Below, piece after piece: positions 14,317 through 18,900 of a stretch of 18,900 bases of DNA (the stretch's first letter is position 1; each line of letters starts with the position of its first letter). This DNA is from DASRFA01 sp035651755 (GTDB taxonomy: Bacteria > Desulfobacterota > Binatia > UBA12015), in NCBI GenBank assembly GCA_035651755.1, contig DASRFA010000026.1, forward strand, positions 1 through 18,900, in the 5' to 3' direction. Below the pieces are notes generated by a model that did no database searches, was not told the DNA's origin, and saw only the letters and a program-made list of their open reading frames with translations. The position numbers were made by a program, and so were the translations under genes.

Positions 14317-15369
14317 TCAGTACCGATCGATGACCGTCACACCGATCGTGGCGAACTTGTCCATCGACTCGAGGACGCTCGACGTCTCCTCGAGCGGGAT
14401 CGTGCGGTTCACGAGCTTCCCCGGCGCGAGCTTCCCGCTCTCCACCATCCTCAGCATCGCGCCGAAGCGCGGCGCCTGCATGCCGAGCGACGCCACGACC
14501 GTCAGCTCCTTCAGCACCATGATGTCGATCGGCATCGCGATCTCGCCCTTCTCCGCCGACGACGTGAGGCCGATCTGGAGATGGCGGCCGCGCTTGCGGA
14601 GGCTCATGAGGGCGTTCCGGCAGGTCGCGGCGACCCCGAGGGCGTCGACCGCGACGTGCGCCCCGCCCTGCGTGAGCTCGGCGATCGCGCCGACGGGATC
14701 CTCCTTGGTCGCGTGGATCGTCGCCGCGGCGCCGAGCTCCTTCGCAAAGGCGAGCTTCTGGTCGTCGATGTCGACGGCGATCACGTTCGCGCCGAGCGCC
14801 GATGCGATCTGCACCGCCGAGAGCCCGATGCCGCCGCAGCCGTGCACCGCGACCCATTCGCCCGCGGAGACCTGTGCGCGGTCGACGAGGCCGTGGAACG
14901 ACGTCATGTAGCGGCAGCCCATGCTCGAGGCCTCGACGAACCCGACCGACTCGGGCAGCGCCACCAGGTTCACGTCGGCGTGCGGCATCGCGACGTAGCG
15001 CCCGAAGCCGCCCCAGTACGCGAAGCCGGGCGTCAAGAAGCTGTCGCAGATGTTCTGGTGGCCGCTCCGGCACCACTCGCAGGTGCCGTCGCCCTGGCTG
15101 AACGGAACGAGGACGCGATCGCCCTTCTTCCAGCGCGTGACCTCCGGGCCGACGTCCTCGATCACGCCGCAGAACTCGTGACCTCCGACGTGCGGCAGCG
15201 GAACGGCGATGCCGACCCACGACCAGTCGCCCGTCCACAGGTGCCAGTCGCTCCGGCAGACGCCGTTGGCCTCGACGCGCACGACGACGCCGTCGCGCGG
15301 CGGCTTCGGATCGGGTACGTCCCGCACGACCAAAGGCTGGCGGACCGCCTCCATCACGGCAGCTCTCAT
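14317..15369 (-). CDS. Zinc-dependent medium-chain alcohol dehydrogenase
   Basis: This 350-residue MDR-superfamily enzyme is expected to interconvert an alcohol and an aldehyde or ketone with NAD(P). Catalytic zinc ligands are visible as Cys38 (NGVCRSDWH), His64-Glu65 (GGHEFCG) and Cys151 (SMGCRYMT). The Rossmann motif HGCGGIGLSAVQIA (175-188) is followed by Asp199 (AVDIDDQKL), which favours NAD over NADP. The structural zinc loop reads GDGTCEWCRSGHQNIC (93-108): Cys97, Cys100 and Cys108 are present, but the position of the first ligand is Asp94 instead of Cys. The start ATG 15369 has a near-perfect Shine-Dalgarno AAGGAGGT (15376-15383) six bases upstream, so expression may be high. The hairpin at 14271-14295 lies just past the stop. 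The gene is separated from the upstream DUF4436-like gene by 148 bp and probably has its own promoter. The substrate is unknown. Confidence 0.93.
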   Translation of the reverse strand: MRAAVMEAVRQPLVVRDVPDPKPPRDGVVVRVEANGVCRSDWHLWTGDWSWVGIAVPLPHVGGHEFCGVIEDVGPEVTRWKKGDRVLVPFSQGDGTCEWCRSGHQNICDSFLTPGFAYWGGFGRYVAMPHADVNLVALPESVGFVEASSMGCRYMTSFHGLVDRAQVSAGEWVAVHGCGGIGLSAVQIASALGANVIAVDIDDQKLAFAKELGAAATIHATKEDPVGAIAELTQGGAHVAVDALGVAATCRNALMSLRKRGRHLQIGLTSSAEKGEIAMPIDIMVLKELTVVASLGMQAPRFGAMLRMVESGKLAPGKLVNRTIPLEETSSVLESMDKFATIGVTVIDRY

Positions 15370-15517
15370 GGCGAAACCTCCTTGCGGCTGAGCTTTCGGG
15401 CTACACCCTTTCCCGCTCCGAGGAAACCGTGCGCGAGGGCCCGCCGAGCGGCCCCACGAGCTCGACGTATGACCGCAGGATGCGAGCGGAGCGATCCCCT
15501 CGTGCGACGGCCCAGCG
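15370..15517. promoter_or_regulatory. Leader region of the alcohol dehydrogenase gene, with consensus ribosome-binding site
   Basis: Both flanking genes are on the minus strand. The region carries the strong AAGGAGGT site (15376-15383) of the dehydrogenase and a GGGCC-8-GGCCC inverted repeat (15437-15454). The repeat could be a weak terminator for the DUF4436-like gene. No clear -35/-10 pair is visible. Confidence 0.4.
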
Positions 15518-16567
15518 TCAGTCTTCGCCGGAGCGGCGCGAGCGCTTCCCGCGGCCGCGGCGGAGCACGTCGAGGTCGGCGAGGTCGTGCACGTAGACGA
15601 GCGCGCGCACCGAGATCGCCCCCAGGAGGAAGATGATCACGAGCGACAGGGCGAGGTCGATCGCGGTCATGAAGGCGACGTTGCTCGGGGTCAAGATCGC
15701 CCGGATGCCCCAGACACCGAGGACGAGGGCGCCCGAGTTCACGATCAGGTCGTGGAGCGGCCGCAGGAAGACCGTGTACGCGGCGGCCGCGGCGACCAGC
15801 ATCACGAGCAGCACGGCGAGGACGCGGACGTAGGCCGGCCGCTCGAAATCGATCGTGAAGCCTTCGACGTAGACGAAGGGCGCGCCGCTCGTCCGGAGCT
15901 CGCCGGGCGCGACCGGCGTCGGCGGCTCCATGTTCTGCCGCGGCAGAAGCTCCTGGATCGTGAGGAAGAGCCGGCCGCGCGCGTCGTCGGGCGAGAGCGA
16001 CTGGGAGGTCCCGTCGGGAAGGATTCGCTGCAGGACGACCCCGATCACGGCCTGGTAGCGGTCGAACGGGTAGTGGATCGGGATGCCGCGGATCGGGAGC
16101 TGGATCGTCTGCGAGAACGCCTGGCCGTCGCTCGGGAGCGCGACCGCCGCCGACGGCGGAGCTCCTTCCGCGTCGGCGTCGTCCGGCCATACCGACACGA
16201 AGAGGATCCGGTACGCCGACGAGCAGCCGCCGACGGGACACGCGAAGTGCCCCGACACGCGGAGCGTGAGCAGGAGCTGGAGCTCGTCGAGCGCGATCGC
16301 CGCGAGGTGGAGATTCGCATGCTCCGGCGCCGCGCTCTCGTGCGCCACCGTCGTGATCGGAAGGACGCGGCCGGCCGCGGGGCCGACGAGGTCGTCGAAC
16401 AGGCTCGCGACCGAGAAGGGCAGCGTCGCGACCAGACCCACGAGGAGCATCGCGGTCACGACGAAGGCGACCCGGTACGGCAGCCGCCGGCGCTCGCCCC
16501 CCGACGCTCGCTCGGCGTCGGGATCGGAGGTCGGCGCGGGCTTCCCGCCGGGCGCGGTCGCGCTCAT
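15518..16567 (-). CDS. DUF4436-like membrane protein
   Basis: This 349-residue protein has one N-terminal membrane helix (about 32-55), a large probably periplasmic domain (56-245) and three C-terminal helices (about 246-267, 275-292 and 303-326), followed by a very basic cytoplasmic tail (RRGRGKRSRR). The motif HYPFDRYQAVIGV (165-177) and the arrangement of helices with RAILTP and a following Asp (AIDLALSLV) resemble DUF4436 proteins, whose function is unknown. The extra-membrane domain contains a Cys110/Cys115 pair in HFACPVGGCSSAY that could form a disulfide or bind metal. The start ATG 16567 has no clear ribosome-binding site. The gene follows the PPOX-fold gene by 49 bp on the same strand, so read-through or an operon is plausible. 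Confidence 0.7.
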   Translation of the reverse strand: MSATAPGGKPAPTSDPDAERASGGERRRLPYRVAFVVTAMLLVGLVATLPFSVASLFDDLVGPAAGRVLPITTVAHESAAPEHANLHLAAIALDELQLLLTLRVSGHFACPVGGCSSAYRILFVSVWPDDADAEGAPPSAAVALPSDGQAFSQTIQLPIRGIPIHYPFDRYQAVIGVVLQRILPDGTSQSLSPDDARGRLFLTIQELLPRQNMEPPTPVAPGELRTSGAPFVYVEGFTIDFERPAYVRVLAVLLVMLVAAAAAYTVFLRPLHDLIVNSGALVLGVWGIRAILTPSNVAFMTAIDLALSLVIIFLLGAISVRALVYVHDLADLDVLRRGRGKRSRRSGED

Positions 16568-16616
16568 CGCTCGGGATGTCGGCGCGCGCGGACGCGCGCT
16601 TTACCGCGAGCGCCGA

Positions 16617-17165
16617 TCACTCGTCTCGGATCCCGGGCAGCCCGTCGATGCTGCGCGTGTTGTTCTTACGGCGGTACTCGCGCACGCCGTCCGGGCCCTT
16701 GCGATCGGCCCAGTCGAGGAGCTGGCGGCGCTCGCCGACCCAGCGATACGTCGGCACGCCGTAGCCGCACGAGTCGGCGATCCGCTCGAGCGCGACCCGG
16801 ATGACGCTGCGCGCGCCCAGATACGTCGGGAAGAGGCCGGCGAGCGCGCCGAAGTCCGGGTGCGCGTGATCGACGACCTCGCCGCGCCCATAGAGGCGGA
16901 CGATCTTCGGCGGTCCCTCGAACGCGCAGAAGAGAAGCGTGATGCGGCCGTTCTCCCGCAGGTGCGCGATCGTCTCGACGCCGCTGCCGGTCAGGTCGAG
17001 GTAGGCGACCGCCCGCGGTCCGAGGATGCGGAAGCTGTCGAGGCCCTTCGGCGAGACGTTCACGTGCCCGTCGCCGCCCGCGGGCGCGGACCCGACGAAG
17101 AACACCCGCTGCGCGAGCAGGAACGCCCGCAGGGCGTCGTCGATCGCTTCGTACGTCTTTCCCAT
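16617..17165 (-). CDS. Pyridoxamine 5'-phosphate oxidase-fold flavoprotein
   Basis: This 182-residue protein belongs to the PPOX/FMN-binding split-barrel superfamily (PF01243-like). Diagnostic stretches are RVFFVGSAPAGGDGHVNVSPKG (20-41), RAVAYLDLTGSGVETIAHL (51-69), GRITLLFCAFEGPPKIVRLYG (73-93) and a C-terminal segment SCGYGVPTYRW (132-142). This branch is usually called 'pyridoxamine 5'-phosphate oxidase family protein'. Members are thought to bind FMN, F420 or heme, so a true PdxH role should not be assumed. The open frame extends to 17345, but ATG 17165 is preferred because homology begins there and GGAGG lies four bases upstream. It follows the metallo-hydrolase gene by 82 bp on the same strand and precedes the DUF4436-like gene, suggesting a small operon. 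Confidence 0.9.
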   Translation of the reverse strand: MGKTYEAIDDALRAFLLAQRVFFVGSAPAGGDGHVNVSPKGLDSFRILGPRAVAYLDLTGSGVETIAHLRENGRITLLFCAFEGPPKIVRLYGRGEVVDHAHPDFGALAGLFPTYLGARSVIRVALERIADSCGYGVPTYRWVGERRQLLDWADRKGPDGVREYRRKNNTRSIDGLPGIRDE

Positions 17166-17247
17166 CTTGCCTCCGGGCAGGAGGTTCGCATGCCGAAGGC
17201 CGCGATCGAAGGCCCGCAGTTTCTCCGATTGCGGATTCGAGCGCGGC

Positions 17248-18495
17248 TCACGTCCCGGTCGGCTCGTCGCTCTCGCGCACCGCGGCGTTGTAGATGCCCT
17301 TGGCCATGAGGCTCGTCTCCTCGGCGGCGCGCCGGCGATAGACATCCGCGCGGATCCCGCGCACGCGGGCGTCGCCCGGGTCCACGGCGAAGGCGAGCTC
17401 GACCAGGTGGCACGCGACCGCGAGCCGGCCGTCGCCCGCGAGGCGCTCCGCGCGCTCCGCGAGCGGTCGTGCCCCGCCCGCCAGCTCGGCGACGGCGGCC
17501 GCGAGGTCGCGGTGGCGCGCCGGCTTCAGGTGCGCGGGGTCGCCGTCGTACCAGCCGCCGTAGAGCCGCCACAGGTTTCGCACGATGAAGAGCGGATCGT
17601 CGTAGGTCGGCCGCAGGTACGGGCGCGCCAGGAGGCGGTCGGGGAGCGCGATCCCGTGCAGCACGTCGTCCAGACGCGCGCCATCGTTCATCATGCGAAG
17701 CGTCTGCTCGACGATCGTCTCGAGCAGCTCGGCCGTCTCGGACAGGGCTTGCCGGACCCGCTCGGCTCCGACGATCGGCGGTCCGTGCCCCGGCATCAGG
17801 ATCTCGGCGTCGAGCGCCAGCATCTTCCGGAGGCCCGCCGCCCACTCGCGCGGGTAGCGCTGCACCTTCTGCGGGTTGCCGCAGTTCGGCGCGGCCCAGA
17901 TGAAGAGGTCGCCCGTGTAGATCGCACGCTGCGACGGGATCCACGCCCAGAGATGGTCGTCGGTCTCGCCGCGATCGTGGCAGAGCTCGATCGCGACCCC
18001 GCCGACGTCGAGAGACTCGCGATCACCGATCGTGCGATCGGGATAGCGGAACTCGTCGGGGAAGACCGGGCGCGGGAAGCCGAACTGGCGCTGGTTGATG
18101 ATCCCGTTGTAGCCGTTCGTCAGCTTGTAGCGGTCGAAGCGCGGCGGGCACGCGTGGTGCGCGAGGACGACCGGCGGCTTCCAGCCCCGGTCCCGGGCCT
18201 CGCTCTCGAACGCGGCGAGGCCGAACACGTGGTCCACGTGCCCGTGCGTGTACACCGCCGTATCGACCCGGTCTGCGCTCCAGCGCCGGACGCTCTCGTG
18301 GAGCTGGCGGGCGTGGAAGAGGCTCGAGGTGTCGAGCAGCACGAGGCCCGTACCGGTCTCCACGAGGCCGACGTTCGAGAAGGCCGACATGAACGCGAGC
18401 CCGGAGGCAAGCTCCTCGAGCCCGACGAGCGCCAGCGCCGGCTGTACCTGCGTCTCGGCGAGCTCGCCGCGCCACGCGCGCTCGGCGAGATCCAT
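17248..18495 (-). CDS. Alkyl-sulfatase-like MBL-fold metallo-hydrolase
   Basis: This 415-residue protein has a metallo-beta-lactamase fold followed by an alkyl-sulfatase dimerisation-type region. The di-zinc motif THGHVDHVFG gives His84, His86, Asp88 and His89. Further ligand candidates are Glu177 and His181 (CHDRGETDDH), Asp196 (YTGDLF) and His237 (MPGHG). The segment RPTYDDPLFIVRNLWRLYGGWYDGDP (295-320) is a hallmark of alkyl-sulfatase relatives, followed by a helical region (328-392). Classical SdsA1-type alkylsulfatases are larger and end in an SCP2 lipid-binding domain; this one stops before it and has no signal peptide, so it is probably cytoplasmic with a different or unknown substrate. 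The frame is open to 18759. I chose ATG 18495 because GGGAG (18501-18505) lies five bases upstream; ATG 18507 is the alternative and matches a TTGACG 38 bases further up. Confidence 0.9.
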   Translation of the reverse strand: MDLAERAWRGELAETQVQPALALVGLEELASGLAFMSAFSNVGLVETGTGLVLLDTSSLFHARQLHESVRRWSADRVDTAVYTHGHVDHVFGLAAFESEARDRGWKPPVVLAHHACPPRFDRYKLTNGYNGIINQRQFGFPRPVFPDEFRYPDRTIGDRESLDVGGVAIELCHDRGETDDHLWAWIPSQRAIYTGDLFIWAAPNCGNPQKVQRYPREWAAGLRKMLALDAEILMPGHGPPIVGAERVRQALSETAELLETIVEQTLRMMNDGARLDDVLHGIALPDRLLARPYLRPTYDDPLFIVRNLWRLYGGWYDGDPAHLKPARHRDLAAAVAELAGGARPLAERAERLAGDGRLAVACHLVELAFAVDPGDARVRGIRADVYRRRAAEETSLMAKGIYNAAVRESDEPTGT

Positions 18496-18598
18496 CACGT
18501 CTCCCATGCGTTCGAAGCATGCTCGCACGCGGCGCCCGCCGTCAACGCGGGCGAAAGGGCCTTGACGTCCGAGGGGCGGGTACTTACCGCGTGGCGCG
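18496..18598. promoter_or_regulatory. Divergent promoter region with two TTGACG boxes
   Basis: This 103-bp gap separates the metallo-hydrolase (-) and the 62-residue protein (+). It carries a TTGACG on each strand: plus 18562-18567, 37 bases before ATG 18599, and minus 18545-18540, 38 bases before ATG 18507. It also holds a 7-bp hairpin (18533-18553, loop CGTCAAC) and a near-palindrome CATGC-G-TTCGAA-GCATG (18505-18521) that could be an operator. The -10 hexamers are weak (plus TACCGC at 18585 or TACTTA at 18581), so the promoter calls are tentative. Confidence 0.4.
18500..18505 (-). promoter_or_regulatory. Ribosome-binding site that decides the metallo-hydrolase start
   Basis: GGGAGA on the minus strand, four bases from ATG 18495-18493, supports that start over the in-frame ATG at 18507-18505, which has no Shine-Dalgarno sequence of its own. 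Confidence 0.55.
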
Positions 18599-18787
18599 AT
18601 GGGATCGTGGGTCTGCACCGCGTGCGGGGCGGCCATCGTCGGCGACCGGAGGGACGTCGAAGCCCTCCACTGGGTCACGATCGACGACGCCGGACCGCCG
18701 CCCGAAGTCGACGGCCGGGCCATCTGCCCGCCGTGCCGGGCGAACGGCCACGACGGCAACGGCCCCGGATCGAAGCGACCCCGGTAG
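18599..18787 (+). CDS. 62-residue zinc-ribbon-like protein with two CxxC pairs
   Basis: This small protein has Cys6-Cys9 (WVCTACG) and Cys43-Cys46 (AICPPC), the spacing expected for a rubredoxin-like or zinc-ribbon knuckle binding one metal ion. Between them lies an acidic loop (ALHWVTIDDAGPPPEVDG), and the tail is basic (GSKRPR). I do not recognise a named family. The start ATG 18599 lacks a Shine-Dalgarno sequence, but a TTGACG sits 37 bases upstream, compatible with a leaderless transcript. It diverges from the metallo-hydrolase gene. The paired cysteines and good GC-rich codon use argue for a real gene despite the short length. Confidence 0.6.
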   Translation: MGSWVCTACGAAIVGDRRDVEALHWVTIDDAGPPPEVDGRAICPPCRANGHDGNGPGSKRPR

Positions 18788-18814
18788 GAGCCTCGCGACC
18801 GGCGACCGCGTCGC

Positions 18815-18900
18815 TCAGTCGTCGCGCGAAGGGTCGGCGAGCGCGGAGGTCGCGGGCACGCCGAGGACGCCGGCGGGCGCCGCCTTTCCCGCCGCGAGAC
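18815..18900 (-). CDS. 3' end of an unrecognised minus-strand gene (partial)
   Basis: A minus-strand frame open from the window edge ends at TGA 18817-18815 and encodes a tail containing GKAAPAGVLGVPATSALADP and ending in acidic residues. It converges on the 62-residue gene 27 bases away, a normal gene spacing. The fragment is too short to name, and chance openness cannot be excluded in such GC-rich DNA. Confidence 0.4.
   Translation of the reverse strand, partial: LAAGKAAPAGVLGVPATSALADPSRDD

Noticed and set aside
12995..15238. 747-codon minus-strand open frame across the SnoaL_4 and dehydrogenase genes
   Set aside because: It covers three better-supported coding regions and their intergenic hairpin, and is highly Arg-rich.
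17166..17345. N-terminal extension of the PPOX-fold protein to 17345
   Set aside because: The extra 60 residues are Arg/Ser/Pro-rich without homology and would overlap the upstream metallo-hydrolase gene by 98 bases; a good ribosome-binding site precedes ATG 17165.
18496..18759. N-terminal extension of the metallo-hydrolase to 18759
   Set aside because: It would cover the divergent promoter region and the cysteine-pair gene, and the added sequence looks like non-coding translation.

Overview
The window is very GC-rich (roughly 70% by eye) with dense protein-coding content and no RNA genes, mobile elements or CRISPR arrays that I can see. An apolipoprotein N-acyltransferase (Lnt) and a periplasmic glucan protein of the OpgG/MdoG family indicate a Gram-negative, two-membrane bacterium. 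The mix of families (PF10091-type glucoamylase, SnoaL_4 protein, alkyl-sulfatase-like metallo-hydrolase, zinc alcohol dehydrogenase) would fit a soil or sediment deltaproteobacterial-type lineage such as Myxococcota or Binatota. That placement is inference and cannot be settled from the sequence.

Layout. Positions 1-249 are the 3' end of an unrecognised plus-strand gene. It runs directly into lnt (about 246-2030, +), which overlaps tail to tail with opgG (1996-3525, -). Divergent from opgG is a plus-strand run: a CUT1-type sugar ABC importer (solute-binding lipoprotein 3624-4940, permeases 4937-5863 and 5877-6707), followed by a secreted 1093-residue multidomain glycosidase (6704-9985). Two of the three junctions in this run are 4-base GTGA stop/start overlaps, so it looks like one translationally coupled operon. 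The matching MalK/UgpC-type ATPase (10002-11141) lies next to it but on the opposite strand. A small four-helix membrane protein (11243-11665, +) and a secreted PF10091/GH144-like protein (11706-13463, -) follow.

The right-hand part looks like ordinary metabolism: a SnoaL_4 protein (13520-14056, +), an 11-bp perfect hairpin (14271-14295), a zinc alcohol dehydrogenase (14317-15369, -), a DUF4436-like membrane protein (15518-16567, -), a pyridoxamine-phosphate-oxidase-fold protein (16617-17165, -) and an alkyl-sulfatase-type metallo-beta-lactamase-fold hydrolase (17248-18495, -). Divergent from the last is a 62-residue protein with two CxxC pairs (18599-18787, +). The tail of one more minus-strand gene probably begins at 18815.

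The most interesting idea is that 1996-13463 is a glucan-handling locus. It holds an OpgG-family protein (a family that includes beta-1,2-glucanases, GH186), a PF10091-type hydrolase (the fold of GH144 endo-beta-1,2-glucanases), a second secreted (alpha/alpha)6-type glycosidase with carbohydrate-binding modules, and a complete oligosaccharide importer. Together they could trim and take up beta-1,2-linked or other glucans. The substrate is inferred; no glucan synthase (OpgH or Cgs) is in the window.
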